DNA from: Mogibacterium diversum_A
GTDB lineage: Bacteria; Bacillota; Clostridia; Peptostreptococcales; Anaerovoracaceae
Direction: 5' to 3'
Length of the DNA: 64,000 nt
Assembly: GCF_938028775.1 (NCBI RefSeq)
Contig: NZ_CALIZG010000008.1
Span: 124,001-188,000 of the forward strand
How positions within the stretch are numbered: position 1 is the first letter of the stretch; each line of letters opens with the position of its first letter. Of this stretch, positions 26,981 through 37,150 are shown in pieces. The position numbers were made by a program, and so were the translations under genes. The notes beneath the pieces are model-generated. The model did no database searches and had not been told where the DNA came from. It was given only the letters and a program-made list of their open reading frames with translations.

Positions 26981-27938
26981 TGTTCAAAGCCTCTTTCATC
27001 TCTGCATGTGTTTCAATATTATTAATCTTACCACGGAGTTTAGCTGCTCCCTTCACCCCTTTAGTATACCATGCGACAAACTTCCTCATCTCTCTTACCG
27101 CAGAATATTCATCCTTAAGTTGAACCAGTTCGTCTAGGTGTCTAATCATCATCATGCTAAGTTCTCTTACAGTTGGACGAGGTGGTGCCTCCTCGCCATG
27201 GAAGGCTGCATTTAATTCTTTAAATATCCAGGGATTTCCCATTGCACCTCGTGCTACCATGACAAAGTCGCATCCTGTCTCCTCCATCATGCGCACGCCA
27301 TCTTTACCTGTAAATACATCGCCATTACCTATAACTGGTATACCTACAGCTTCTTTGACCCGCCTTATGATATCCCAGTCAGCATTGCCTGAATAGTATT
27401 GTTCCCGCGTTCTCCCATGAACTGCAACAGCAGATGCCCCTGCACTTGATATGGCCTTTGCAACTTCTGCTGCATTGATAGACTCCTCATCGAATCCTTT
27501 TCTTATCTTAACAGTAACTGGTTTCTCAGAATTTTTCACAACCGCATATACGATATCATAGACAAGGTCAGGGTTCTTCATTAGAGCTGCACCATCACCA
27601 TTTTTTACAACCTTAGGTACTGGACAGCCCATATTAATATCGAGAATCTTATTGGGTTCTGAGTTCAAAGCCGATGCAGCATACGACATCACATCAGGTT
27701 CACTGCCAAAAATTTGGACTGCTGTTATTCCGGATTTCGGAGGTATATATAGGAGTTTTGGCGTTTTCCTATCTCCATAATATAAACCTTTTGCACTCAC
27801 CATTTCAGTGCACGTCATCGCCGCCCCCTGCTCCTCGCATAGTCTTCTCATAACTGCATCCGTGACACCTGCAAGCGGTGCTAACAAAAATGGATTTGGT
27901 AGCTCAACATCACCAATAATATATCTCGTATCTGACAT
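26973..27938 (-). CDS. dusB: tRNA-dihydrouridine synthase DusB
   Basis: A 321-residue FMN enzyme that reduces uridines in tRNA. The family blocks are present: LAPLAGVTDAVMRR, QIFGSEPDVM, DINMGCPVPKVVKNGDGAALM (with the catalytic Cys), VTVKIRKGFDE, VHGRTREQYYSG and MVARGAMGNPWIF. Length and motifs fit the DusB group. The ATG shares one base with the coaX stop (TAATG), so the two are translationally coupled. Confidence 0.94.
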   Translation of the reverse strand: MSDTRYIIGDVELPNPFLLAPLAGVTDAVMRRLCEEQGAAMTCTEMVSAKGLYYGDRKTPKLLYIPPKSGITAVQIFGSEPDVMSYAASALNSEPNKILDINMGCPVPKVVKNGDGAALMKNPDLVYDIVYAVVKNSEKPVTVKIRKGFDEESINAAEVAKAISSAGASAVAVHGRTREQYYSGNADWDIIRRVKEAVGIPVIGNGDVFTGKDGVRMMEETGCDFVMVARGAMGNPWIFKELNAAFHGEEAPPRPTVRELSMMMIRHLDELVQLKDEYSAVREMRKFVAWYTKGVKGAAKLRGKINNIETHAEMKEALNIE

Positions 27939-28744
27939 TAGTTGCGTTTCTTTCTCTGTGATTTGTTCTTTTCATAGATGAGCACTAGACCATCGAGCGT
28001 AAGTCTCTTTTCAATGACATCTATGCACTTTACTCCATTCTCTACCATTGGAGCAAGCCCACCTGTCGCAATGACTTTAATGGCATCGTAATCCTTCCCG
28101 TAGTTTTCTACGAGCTCTTTCTTCATGCCTTCAACGATGTATTCGGTAAGCCCCATATGACCATATACTAGTCCCGACTGCATGCCTTCAATGGTATTCT
28201 TACAAATCATATTTCCTGGGACCTCTAGATCTACATGTGGTAGCTTAGCTGTCTGCTCAAAAAGTGCCTTAGCTGAAATTTTTATCCCGGGTGCAATCGT
28301 ACCACCTAGATAGTCTCCGTCCTCAGTTATCGCGCAGAAAGTCGTAGCTGTTCCAAAATCGATGACAATTAGCGGATTCTTATACTTGTGATGTGCTGCA
28401 ACGGCATTCACAATCCTGTCAGAACCGATTTGGCGCGGGTCGTCACACTTAATCTTGAGCCCCGTCTTCACACCCGTCTCAACAACAAGCGGTGATACGT
28501 GCAAATACTTATAGCACATGTGCTGTAAGGCAAAAAGCAGCGAAGGCACGACAGTGGATATAATCACATCGTCAATGTCAGATGGGTCTATCCCCTCATG
28601 TCTGAACATCTGCTCGACCAGAATCCCATACTCGTCTGCACTTCGCCTGCTATCTGTAGCAAGTCGCCAGCTGGTAATGAGCTGCGACTTGCTGAACACG
28701 CCTATCACTATATTTGTATTTCCTACATCTACAGCTAGAAGCAT
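27938..28744 (-). CDS. coaX: Type III pantothenate kinase
   Basis: A 268-residue ASKHA-fold kinase that phosphorylates pantothenate, the first step of CoA synthesis. The opening LAVDVGNTNIVIGVF carries the phosphate-binding motif. DPRQIGSDRIVNAVAAH and IVIDFGTATTFCAI, with the catalytic aspartates, follow, as does GGTIAPGIKIS. Type III enzymes need a monovalent cation and resist CoA feedback. It is adjacent to dusB and the PucR-like regulator, a common arrangement in Clostridia. CoA and the phosphopantetheine of the two ACPs in this window depend on this pathway. Confidence 0.95.
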   Translation of the reverse strand: MLLAVDVGNTNIVIGVFSKSQLITSWRLATDSRRSADEYGILVEQMFRHEGIDPSDIDDVIISTVVPSLLFALQHMCYKYLHVSPLVVETGVKTGLKIKCDDPRQIGSDRIVNAVAAHHKYKNPLIVIDFGTATTFCAITEDGDYLGGTIAPGIKISAKALFEQTAKLPHVDLEVPGNMICKNTIEGMQSGLVYGHMGLTEYIVEGMKKELVENYGKDYDAIKVIATGGLAPMVENGVKCIDVIEKRLTLDGLVLIYEKNKSQRKKRN

Positions 28745-28745
28745 T

Positions 28746-30317
28746 TTAGTGATCCTCCATTCTCCTTAGAGCCAGTGCCATAGTGAGCCCTGGGATAATT
28801 CTGTTTCCTGTTAGCTCTGCGCCGAGAATCTCATTGATTCGCTTTAGTCTGTATTGAACTGTGTTGTTATGAATATTCATAAACTCTGCAGTCTTGTTAC
28901 TATTCATTCCGGCATCAAGCACGAATGTTTCGAGTGTCTCGAGGAGCAACCTTCCCTTATTTAGAGATACTTCTCGTTCAAATGGCTCGAGTAAATCTAG
29001 GTAAATCTTCTTGAGCACACTACTCTGCATCTGAATATTGATACAGTTGCAGACCATCGACATCTCGTACTTAGTAAACACCCTCTTATATGGGAACACA
29101 GCCTCTACGTTATTCCAAGTCTCGTTAATCATCTTGAAACCGTCTATAGCGCTGTCGAGCTCCTCAATACCTGTAGAGTGAAAAATCCTTACATCCTTAC
29201 GACCTTCCTTGAGATCATCGTACATTCTGAGGCAATCATTCTTGAGCTGAACGCCCTTCTCTTCACCTGCATCGGCATAAATCATCCCGTAAAATTCATT
29301 TCCTTCAATGAGTGGAAGTATGCCGAATCCCTTGTCTGATTTATATTTCTCGAGAATATCCTGTGATGCTCGGTTGTTTATCCCATTCGCATAGAATACA
29401 CTGACAAACTGTTTGCCTTTGAGTCCAGCCTCGTCGATTAGGGTGTAGCAGAATGTCAAATCTCCTCTTATAGCTGACTTGATAAATTCAGCCCTTGAAT
29501 CTCTCTCAGGAGTGTACTTCCACATACCCATCGCAAGCTCGATAATCTCAGCTAGTTTCTTGATCTCAGTAGCAGAGTAATTGTCCTCATTATCCACAAT
29601 CATCAAGATGTGCTTCTCATTATTTATATCTATAGTTCCCCAGTAAGTGATTACGTCATTAATATTGACCTGGGTGAACATGGTCGAGTGCGACACATCC
29701 ATCTTCTTGGCCTGAACTATCGCATTATCAATAGTTTCCTCATGGCGAGTCTCAATCGTGAGTATTGGATTAAACTCAGATGTCATCAAAATAGCCTGAT
29801 AGTCATTATTTATAGCCGCTTCCTTTAGCGCACTCTGGAAGTTTCTATGCTTTTCGAAGTTAAGAAGATGATAAATTGTGTTGTTTAAAATATTGTCACT
29901 GTAGTTGTGTCCGTACAAGATTTTATCAAGTACCTGTTCCATGAGAACGGCATACGTAGTCTCTTTATCGTCTGGAATTACGATAATCAGGAGTCCATTT
30001 TCCTCCGCTGTCTTGATTACCTTTTGGTCTACAGCTCTCACACCTTCCTCATGCAGGAATATTACGAGTGTAGCGATTGCCTTTTTACCAAAACCAACGA
30101 CAATTCGGCACTGAGCATCAATATCATCCTTACAGTTCCAGAAATGGGTAAGAACCATCTGTTCCTTTACTCCGTTACGCTCGATTCCCTTCTCATAATC
30201 AATTTCATCGAAAACTGAGATGGTTCGCACTCTTCTGTCCATCTTTCTCTTGCAGGAAATTACGGTGCTCCCTTTGAACGCATCTAGATTAAGGCAATCT
30301 TCTACAGTTATCCTCAT
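28746..30317 (-). CDS. PucR-family transcriptional regulator
   Basis: A 523-residue regulator. The N-terminal about 120 residues match the PucR (purine catabolism) sensor domain. A GGDEF-like divergent central domain follows, and the C-terminal helix-turn-helix (HTH_30) is in the TAEFMNIHNNTVQYRLKRIN segment. PucR-type regulators activate nearby catabolic genes, often purine or amino acid related. Here the neighbours are coaX and ftsH, so the target is unclear. It lies 1 bp before coaX on the same strand. Confidence 0.88.
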   Translation of the reverse strand: MRITVEDCLNLDAFKGSTVISCKRKMDRRVRTISVFDEIDYEKGIERNGVKEQMVLTHFWNCKDDIDAQCRIVVGFGKKAIATLVIFLHEEGVRAVDQKVIKTAEENGLLIIVIPDDKETTYAVLMEQVLDKILYGHNYSDNILNNTIYHLLNFEKHRNFQSALKEAAINNDYQAILMTSEFNPILTIETRHEETIDNAIVQAKKMDVSHSTMFTQVNINDVITYWGTIDINNEKHILMIVDNEDNYSATEIKKLAEIIELAMGMWKYTPERDSRAEFIKSAIRGDLTFCYTLIDEAGLKGKQFVSVFYANGINNRASQDILEKYKSDKGFGILPLIEGNEFYGMIYADAGEEKGVQLKNDCLRMYDDLKEGRKDVRIFHSTGIEELDSAIDGFKMINETWNNVEAVFPYKRVFTKYEMSMVCNCINIQMQSSVLKKIYLDLLEPFEREVSLNKGRLLLETLETFVLDAGMNSNKTAEFMNIHNNTVQYRLKRINEILGAELTGNRIIPGLTMALALRRMEDH

Positions 30318-30361
30318 TTTATTGCTCCTTCAATTTCTTTGACTCCGATCCTATCGCTCTT

Positions 30362-32566
30362 TTACTCTTTGTCAGCTTCCGTATCATTCTTGGATTCATC
30401 TTTAGATTCAGGCTCTGCTTCCTTTGCTGCATCTGCATCTGTATCCGCATCTACATCAATCTCATCATCTTGCGGCTCTTCTTTAGCATTAGAAGGCCAT
30501 CCTACGCTAGACTTCGCTTGTTCTTCTTCAGATAGCTTTTCCGAATCATTATTATCTGCATGGTTGTTTTCTTCTGCAAAAGTAGAGTCTTCAAACTTTA
30601 AATCACCAACGATAACAGACTGAAGTTCCTTTAGCCTCTCCTCAGCCTCCTGACGTCTCTCTTCCTCGAGTCTTTCACTTTCCTTTGCCTCTGCCTTGTT
30701 TAACTCCGCAATTTCTTTATCACGAGCCTTTACATTCTCAGCAAGCTCCTCAGGTGTGATTTTTCCTTCATAGAGATCATTAAACTGTTCTCCATCAAGT
30801 GTCTCGATGAGCAGAAGGGCCTGAGCAACTCTTTCAAACGCTTCATCATTCTCCTTAAGAATGTTAGTTGTTGCTTCATAGCAGTTCTCGAGTATGTGTT
30901 TAATCTCAGCATCGATTTCTGAAGCAGTTTCCTCGGAATAATTCTGTCTTGTGGAAAAGTCCTTTCCAAGGAACACTTCATCACTTGAGCTAAAGCTCAC
31001 TGGTCCAAGCTTTGAGCTAAACCCATACTTTGTAATCATCTGTCTAGCGATAGCTGTTGCACGTTCAAGGTCGTTACTTGCACCGGTGCTTATGTCATCT
31101 AGCTTAAGCGCCTCTGCAACTCTACCGCCTAGTAAATGTTTAATCATATTAACCATGTCACCCTTTGTCATGAAGAACTTTTCATCTTCAGGAAGTGACA
31201 TCGTGAATCCGCCTGCCATACCTCTCGGTATGATAGTGATTTGATGAACTGGGTCGGAGTTAGGTATGGCCTTCATAACTATCGCATGTCCGGCTTCGTG
31301 GTATGCAGTAAGCTTTCTCTCAGCCTCAGAAATCACTCTCGATTTCTTTGCAGGGCCAGCCATTACCTTAGTAGTAGCCTCCTCAATTTCATCCATTCTA
31401 ATCTTAGTACCGTTGCGTCTAGCTGTTAAAAGTGCCGCTTCGTTAACCAAGTTCTCGATATCTGCAGGTGAAAAACCAGGTGTTCTCCTAGCGAGAATCT
31501 CAATTGTAACATCGTCAGCAAGCGGTTTATTCTTGGTGTGAACCTTGAAAATTTCCTCTCTGGCTTTAACGTCAGGCATTCCGATTACAATCTGCCTATC
31601 AAATCTGCCTGGGCGAAGCAGTGCAGGGTCTAGTACATCAGGCCTATTTGTGGCAGCTAAAATAATGATGCCTGAGTTTCCATCGAAACCATCCATCTCA
31701 ACAAGAAGTTGATTGAGCGTCTGCTCACGCTCATCATTACCCCCGCCAAGACCAGCACCTCTCTTACGTCCTACGGCATCAATTTCGTCTATGAATATGA
31801 TGCACGGAGCATTCTTCTTAGCTTGGTCAAAAAGATCTCTTACACGAGAAGCACCCACACCTACAAACATCTCGACGAAGTCAGAACCTGAAATCGTAAA
31901 GAATGGAACTCCAGCCTCACCAGCTGTAGCTCTAGAGATGTAAGTCTTACCAGTACCTGGATTTCCTACGAGTAGTACCCCCTTAGGAATTCTAGCACCT
32001 AAATTAGAGTATTTGGAAGGATTCTTAAGGAAATCAACAATCTCCTCGAGCTCCTCTTTTTCTTCCTTTAGCCCAGCTACATCAGCAAAACGTATATTCT
32101 TACCATTTTCTTTGTACAGCTTAGCCCTGTTCTTACCGAACTGGAATGCTTTGTTGTTACCACCCTGACTCATCATGAAGTAGAACAGGAATCCGAGTGC
32201 GACAACCATAATAATCGTCGGTAGCAGTGAGAAGAAGTTAACACTACTCTGCGGTGGATCGCTAGAAAGCTTCAGCTTACCGGACTTAACCTGCGGGAAC
32301 ACATAGCTGTTCTCAAGCCAGCTGATTTCAACAACCGATGGCGCATAGGCGTATTCCTTGTTGCCATTCTTTAGCGTTGCCGTCATCTTTCTATCCGTTA
32401 TATTTATTGTCTTATATTTTCCTTTTTCAAGGTGAGTTGCAAATGTTGAGAATTTCACTTCGGCAGTCTTCTTCGCACCATCTGCTCCCTTGTAGAAAAA
32501 AGCTACTCCGAGAACAACCGCAAATATAACCAAATATATCGCAAAATTCTTAATAAATCTCTTCAA
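30362..32566 (-). CDS. ftsH: ATP-dependent zinc metalloprotease FtsH
   Basis: A 734-residue membrane AAA protease for quality control of membrane and regulatory proteins. There are two membrane spans (about 8-25 and 113-132), Walker A GNPGTGKT at 201-208, Walker B IIFIDEIDA, the SRH region, and zinc site HEAGH at 423-427. The tail after about residue 610 is long, coiled and strongly acidic (Glu/Asp-rich), longer than B. subtilis FtsH (637 residues). The start codon is TTG, 8 nt after GAGGGG. It follows tilS, the usual tilS-ftsH order, although hpt is missing between them. Confidence 0.95.
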   Translation of the reverse strand: MKRFIKNFAIYLVIFAVVLGVAFFYKGADGAKKTAEVKFSTFATHLEKGKYKTINITDRKMTATLKNGNKEYAYAPSVVEISWLENSYVFPQVKSGKLKLSSDPPQSSVNFFSLLPTIIMVVALGFLFYFMMSQGGNNKAFQFGKNRAKLYKENGKNIRFADVAGLKEEKEELEEIVDFLKNPSKYSNLGARIPKGVLLVGNPGTGKTYISRATAGEAGVPFFTISGSDFVEMFVGVGASRVRDLFDQAKKNAPCIIFIDEIDAVGRKRGAGLGGGNDEREQTLNQLLVEMDGFDGNSGIIILAATNRPDVLDPALLRPGRFDRQIVIGMPDVKAREEIFKVHTKNKPLADDVTIEILARRTPGFSPADIENLVNEAALLTARRNGTKIRMDEIEEATTKVMAGPAKKSRVISEAERKLTAYHEAGHAIVMKAIPNSDPVHQITIIPRGMAGGFTMSLPEDEKFFMTKGDMVNMIKHLLGGRVAEALKLDDISTGASNDLERATAIARQMITKYGFSSKLGPVSFSSSDEVFLGKDFSTRQNYSEETASEIDAEIKHILENCYEATTNILKENDEAFERVAQALLLIETLDGEQFNDLYEGKITPEELAENVKARDKEIAELNKAEAKESERLEEERRQEAEERLKELQSVIVGDLKFEDSTFAEENNHADNNDSEKLSEEEQAKSSVGWPSNAKEEPQDDEIDVDADTDADAAKEAEPESKDESKNDTEADKE

Positions 32567-32654
32567 TTATCGTACCCCTCATATTTCTTTAGTAATATTT
32601 TTGGTCTAAAATTTGTTATTTTACACAAACTGTCGTGTTATTTTATCATACGAA

Positions 32655-34127
32655 TTAGCGCAGTTCAAGAAACAAAACCCTCTCTGAACTGTTGTCAACC
32701 TGATATTTTTGTGAATATTTCCCCTTAATCCTATATCGCGCTGACTTAAACATTTCATTAGGTAAAATCCAAAGTATTTCACTACCTATTGCAGCCAATT
32801 TTATTTCATCTCGAGATGTCTTTGGTACCTTCTCATCTACTAAAAAATCCTGTAGCTTTTTGCTGCCGTTTCCTGTTCCGATATAGTCCCCAGACCTTCT
32901 GGTGCGCAGTCTAACGTCAAGTCTGGAGCTTTCATCTGATACGCCAATCATTTCCGCTTTAAATCCCCTTTCCTTAAACAGCTTGTCTAGGTCAAATGCT
33001 GCATATGGATTATCTTTTTCTTCGCTACCTTCTGCACTTCCTCTGAACTCTTGATATTCTGCAATAGATATAGCTTTTGTAGAAATCCCTCTTATATCAT
33101 GCCTTCCTGAACCTGAGCGAGGTTCATTCACGTATTTTTTCTGTAAAAACACCAGCCTCTCATATCTGCGCTCTGCTGTTATTCCCCCAGGCAAGTCATA
33201 GCTTGCTGAAGGGCTCCTTGAATCGATGATTCCTACTAATGAATTGACGAGCTCATAGGTTGGATGAACATCCTCTGCCTCAAGCATCATAGCTGCTATA
33301 CGCCTCTTTAGCGCTTTATGCACATCCCTCACTTTATAAAGCTTATATTCATGATTACCAGAGGCAATTGCCTCATATATTTTCACAGCTTCCTTCATCA
33401 TGTATTCATCATCACAAGCCGCTGACTCGCTCAGCCGTGTAATTGCCTTTCGAAATGAAGGATTATAATCTCTTTCGAGCTCTGGTATCAGTTCAAGTCT
33501 AATCTTATTACGGCTGTATATAGGCTCTTCATTGCTCTTATCTATGCTTGGTTTTAGACCGTAGTCATTTACATATACCTCAATCTCGGTTCGACTTATA
33601 CCTATAAGTGGTCTTATTACAGTGTATCCATGCTCGTCTAACCTTCTAATAGGTATACCAGCTAAACCACGAACTGCAGTGCCACGCAGTATATGAAACA
33701 GTACAGTCTCAACTTGATCGTCCGCGTTCTGAGCCACTGCTATCTTTATTCTATCTCTAGGTGTTCCGCAACGTTCTAGTTCATACGCCATATCAGAAAA
33801 TGCTTCGTAGCGAACCTTGCGGCCAGCCTCTTCTTCCGATATCCTTTCGCGTTCTGCGATCTCCTTACAGTCGCAGATAACAAGTTTAAATGGAATACCA
33901 AGCTCTATGCATATGCGTCTAGCATGTTCTGCCTCAACATCACAGTCCACAGGTCTAATCTTATGATTAATATGGACCGCATATATTGATATTCCAAGCT
34001 CCTCCCTAGCTGAATTCAGCGCATGAAGAAGTGTCAGTGAATCAGGTCCACCCGAAAAACCGACTATTACTTTATCTCCATTTTCTACTGTTTTGCTATC
34101 AATAATCTTTTTTATAATTCCATTCAT
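32655..34127 (-). CDS. tilS: tRNA(Ile)-lysidine synthetase TilS
   Basis: A 490-residue N-type ATP pyrophosphatase that converts C34 of tRNA-Ile(CAU) to lysidine so that it reads AUA. The PP-loop VGFSGGPDSLTLLHAL is near residue 23, and AVHINHKIRP, AQNADDQVETVLFHILRG and RPLIGISRTEIEVY follow. A C-terminal TilS_C domain (LQDFLVDEKVPKTSRD) ends it. Length and domain set are normal. It lies 88 bp upstream of ftsH. Confidence 0.94.
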   Translation of the reverse strand: MNGIIKKIIDSKTVENGDKVIVGFSGGPDSLTLLHALNSAREELGISIYAVHINHKIRPVDCDVEAEHARRICIELGIPFKLVICDCKEIAERERISEEEAGRKVRYEAFSDMAYELERCGTPRDRIKIAVAQNADDQVETVLFHILRGTAVRGLAGIPIRRLDEHGYTVIRPLIGISRTEIEVYVNDYGLKPSIDKSNEEPIYSRNKIRLELIPELERDYNPSFRKAITRLSESAACDDEYMMKEAVKIYEAIASGNHEYKLYKVRDVHKALKRRIAAMMLEAEDVHPTYELVNSLVGIIDSRSPSASYDLPGGITAERRYERLVFLQKKYVNEPRSGSGRHDIRGISTKAISIAEYQEFRGSAEGSEEKDNPYAAFDLDKLFKERGFKAEMIGVSDESSRLDVRLRTRRSGDYIGTGNGSKKLQDFLVDEKVPKTSRDEIKLAAIGSEILWILPNEMFKSARYRIKGKYSQKYQVDNSSERVLFLELR

Positions 34128-34206
34128 AGGTATCCCAAGTTAACTCCTAATTAGCGCATTTATGCGTAATCATATGAATATGTTTCCGAATTGCAAATAA
34201 CTCTGC

Positions 34207-35043
34207 CTATAATACCTCTATATTAAAGAAGCGTCTCGCATTTTCTGATGTTATCCGTACTGCTTCATCAAACCCGATGTCCTTTAATAGCGCCATTCTT
34301 CTCACAACATGCTCAATATACGGCGTCTTATTAGGCCTCCCTCTCTTCGGTTCTGGTGCAAGAAAAGGCGCATCAGTCTCACTCATTATAAACTGAAGCG
34401 GTATTCCCTCTAGTACCTCTACTGTTTTTCTCGCATTTTTAAATGTAAGCGGTCCACCTATAGAGATTGTCGCCCCCAGCTTCACATACTCTCGCGCCAG
34501 TTCAAGGGAACCCGAATAGCAGTGTAGCTGCACTCTGGCATCAGCAACCATCCCCCCTTGTCCATCTGGTCTCTTGGGAAAATGAGCTTTCCTCTCTTCT
34601 CTGAATGCTCCTTCCTCGATGAGGATATCTCTTGTAAGCGCATCGGCTTCTCTTGTATGAATCATAATCGGCATCATGAGTTCATTCGCAATTCTTATCT
34701 GCTTCCTGAAGAGCTCAATCTGTTCAGCCCTGGAGTCCTTTCCATAGTGGAAGTCTAGACCTATTTCACCGATTGCTTGAACCTTTGGTGCGCTTGCGAG
34801 CTCCTTGATCCTATCTATATCATCATCAGAGTATGTGAGTGCCTTATCCGGATGAATCCCAACAGCAGCATAGCACCAAGAATAATCAGCTGCATCCTTA
34901 ATCGCCTGCTCTGACGATTCTACAGAGTCTCCGACATCGATGATAAACTCCACATCAGACTCTTCTATCTCCCTTGCCCTATCAAGCCGCTCTTCTTCGC
35001 TGAACTCTTCATAATTCAAATGAGTGTGTGCATCAAATAGCAT
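34207..35043 (-). CDS. TatD-family metal-dependent hydrolase
   Basis: A 278-residue TIM-barrel metallohydrolase. The metal motif is LFDAHTHLNYEEF, then GEIGLDFHYGK, IMIHTREAD, LHCYSGS and SETDAPFLAPEPKRG. It is slightly longer than usual (about 255), because of an insert after IMIHTREAD. Family members are 3'-5' DNases or D-aminoacyl-tRNA-type hydrolases. It follows metG, the standard TatD position, but an intrinsic terminator lies in the 62-bp gap. Its start has an AGAGGGGGAG ribosome binding site. Confidence 0.92.
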   Translation of the reverse strand: MLFDAHTHLNYEEFSEEERLDRAREIEESDVEFIIDVGDSVESSEQAIKDAADYSWCYAAVGIHPDKALTYSDDDIDRIKELASAPKVQAIGEIGLDFHYGKDSRAEQIELFRKQIRIANELMMPIMIHTREADALTRDILIEEGAFREERKAHFPKRPDGQGGMVADARVQLHCYSGSLELAREYVKLGATISIGGPLTFKNARKTVEVLEGIPLQFIMSETDAPFLAPEPKRGRPNKTPYIEHVVRRMALLKDIGFDEAVRITSENARRFFNIEVL

Positions 35044-35067
35044 TTTTCTCCCCCTCTTATATTGGTA

Positions 35068-35095
35068 AAAAAGACCTCAAGTCTATACTTGAGGC
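35068..35095 (-). terminator. Intrinsic terminator between metG and the tatD-family gene
   Basis: CCTCAAGT (35075-35082) pairs with ACTTGAGG (35087-35094), with a run of six T in the minus direction. It ends only about 25 bp before the TatD start codon, so no room remains for a promoter between. Confidence 0.88.
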
Positions 35096-35105
35096 CTCAT
35101 TCTTA

Positions 35106-36707
35106 TTATTTTTTTCGGTTGTTCTTCTTTATAGCAACCTTTTCCTGTTCTGTATTAGATAGAACTTCAATCTCCTTAGCTACATCTAGCCTTGGGAATA
35201 GAGCATCTCCTTTGTGGACATGTGCCCCAGCCATCATGCGGAACTCTTCGAGATCCGACCACTTTGCCTCTTGATTTGAAATTCCGAGCTGATCTCTCAT
35301 CCTATCTGAAGTCGTATGCATATATGGGATGATTAACACAGAAATCATTCTGAGCACCTCTGCTAGATTGCTCATGACTGTATCAAGTTCGGCTTTCTTA
35401 CTCTCGTCCTTTGCAAGAACCCAAGGCATCTTTTCGTCGATATACTTGTTAGCTCTCGAAATAACTATCCAAATCTCCTCGAGCGCATTGTTGAAGCGGA
35501 ATTCATCCATGTGAGCTTCAACCTTCGCAGCGCATCCGAGTGCTGTAGCAATCAGGTCACGATCGAAATCATCCTCAGTCGTAGCTTCTGGAACCACTCC
35601 GCCGCAATACTTTTCAATCATCGAAACGGTTCTCGATAGGAGGTTTCCAAGGTCATTAGCGAGGTCGTAATTGATGCGGTTCAGCATGATTTCGTTGGTA
35701 TATAGCCCATCTTGACCAAAAGTATACTCTCTGAGCAAGAAATACTTAAGCGCATCTATTCCATAACGATCAATTAGAATCTCTGGATCAACAATATTGC
35801 CCTTCGATTTCGACATCTTGCCACCATCGATTAGAATCCATCCGTGACCAAGAACCTTCTTAGGCACTGGCTCGTTCATAGACATGAGCATTGCTGGCCA
35901 GATAATGGAGTGGAATCTTACGATTTCCTTACCTACTAGGTTTATTCCTGGCCAGTACTTTTTGTACTGTTCTTCATCCTCACCAGGGAATCCAAGGGCG
36001 GTAATATAGTTTGATAGTGCATCGAGCCACACATAGATTACGTGTCTCTCATCAATTGGAACTTTGATGCCCCAATCTAATGAAGCTCTCGAGATACATA
36101 GGTCCTCGAGCCCCTGCTCTACAAATGAAATCATCTCCTTCGCACGAGATTCAGGCTGAAGGAATGTGCCATTTCCAAGGAGCTCAACAAGCTTGTCAGA
36201 ATACTTTGATAGCTTAAAGAAGTATGCATCTTCGCTCATCTTCTTAACAGGTCTACCGCAATCAGGGCAGTTTCCTTCTACTAGTTGGCTCTCTGTCCAA
36301 AAGGACTCACAAGGAGTACAGTACCACCCCTCGTACTTATCCTTATAGATATCACCATTGTCGTACATCTTCATGAAGATTTCCTGAACGCGCTTTTCAT
36401 GGCGCTCCTCTGTGGTTCTGATAAAGTCATCATAGCTGATTTCCATCGTCGCCCAGAGTCTCTTAATTGTATCAACAATTGGATCGATATATTCAATCGG
36501 TGTCACGCCAGCTTCTTGTGCACACTTAGCGATCTTCTGACCGTGCTCGTCAGTACCTGTGAGGAATCTTACATCATATCCGGTAAGCCTCTTAAATCTC
36601 GCCATCGCGTCTGCCATAACTGTGCAGTATGTGTGTCCAATATGCAGCTTAGCGCTTGGATAGTATATAGGTGTAGTAATATAAAAAGTGCCCTTTTTTT
36701 CCGTCAT
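35106..36707 (-). CDS. metG: Methionyl-tRNA synthetase
   Basis: A 533-residue class I synthetase. The HIGH motif is in KLHIGHTYC, the KMSKS motif is in GGKMSKSKGNIVD, and a zinc knuckle is in CTPCESFWTESQ and CPDCGRP. It ends soon after the anticodon-binding helical bundle and lacks the C-terminal EMAP/Trbp111-like tRNA-binding domain found in B. subtilis MetG (664 residues). The ATG at 36707 follows AAAGGG at 7 nt; a TTG at 36722 adds five residues and is unlikely. Upstream lies a small membrane-anchored protein gene. Confidence 0.94.
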   Translation of the reverse strand: MTEKKGTFYITTPIYYPSAKLHIGHTYCTVMADAMARFKRLTGYDVRFLTGTDEHGQKIAKCAQEAGVTPIEYIDPIVDTIKRLWATMEISYDDFIRTTEERHEKRVQEIFMKMYDNGDIYKDKYEGWYCTPCESFWTESQLVEGNCPDCGRPVKKMSEDAYFFKLSKYSDKLVELLGNGTFLQPESRAKEMISFVEQGLEDLCISRASLDWGIKVPIDERHVIYVWLDALSNYITALGFPGEDEEQYKKYWPGINLVGKEIVRFHSIIWPAMLMSMNEPVPKKVLGHGWILIDGGKMSKSKGNIVDPEILIDRYGIDALKYFLLREYTFGQDGLYTNEIMLNRINYDLANDLGNLLSRTVSMIEKYCGGVVPEATTEDDFDRDLIATALGCAAKVEAHMDEFRFNNALEEIWIVISRANKYIDEKMPWVLAKDESKKAELDTVMSNLAEVLRMISVLIIPYMHTTSDRMRDQLGISNQEAKWSDLEEFRMMAGAHVHKGDALFPRLDVAKEIEVLSNTEQEKVAIKKNNRKK

Positions 36708-36750
36708 CGTATTCCCTTTCAAAATCTATAGCATGTGTCAAAGGATTGGT

Positions 36751-36984
36751 TTAATATACGCCGTAGTCCTCGTCTTCTTCTCCCCAATCTACATCTGACC
36801 AATCATCCTCAACAAAAATTTCGTCGAAAATCTTCTTAGTTGCAACGACAAGAGTAGCTCCTGCGATTATGCTGAGACCAGCTATTCTCATGCTCGTTTT
36901 GAGCATCTTCTGTCTTCTAGCTGCTTTTCCCTCTTCAATTAGAAGTGCTTTTTCTGCATCTGTCATACGTCTTCTTCTAACCAT
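36751..36984 (-). CDS. Small single-span membrane protein, unknown function
   Basis: A 77-residue protein. A basic N-terminus (MVRRRRMTDAEK) precedes one hydrophobic segment (about residues 33-48) and a very acidic C-terminus (DDWSDVDWGEEDEDYG). I do not recognise it. It has a good AAGGAGG site before the ATG and lies 43 bp upstream of metG, so it may be co-transcribed with it. It follows the fab-bioY operon terminator region and so would have its own promoter in the 37.0-37.15 kb interval. Confidence 0.65.
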   Translation of the reverse strand: MVRRRRMTDAEKALLIEEGKAARRQKMLKTSMRIAGLSIIAGATLVVATKKIFDEIFVEDDWSDVDWGEEDEDYGVY

Positions 36985-37150
36985 TATATCCTCCTTGCCA
37001 TCAGGCAGTAATTACATGTGTTACTTCTCTCGATTATATCTAAATACCTTGTTTTTTTCAAGGTGTTTAGATGTTGACCTTATACATTTAGCCATTTCGT
37101 CAGAAGGCAATAAACCGCACATGTGCTTCGTTGTCTTGTATATATCATAT

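Noticed and set aside
36985..37150. T-box leader before the metG transcript
   Set aside because: No specifier-loop or TGG antiterminator-type sequence is visible in the region upstream of the small membrane protein and metG.
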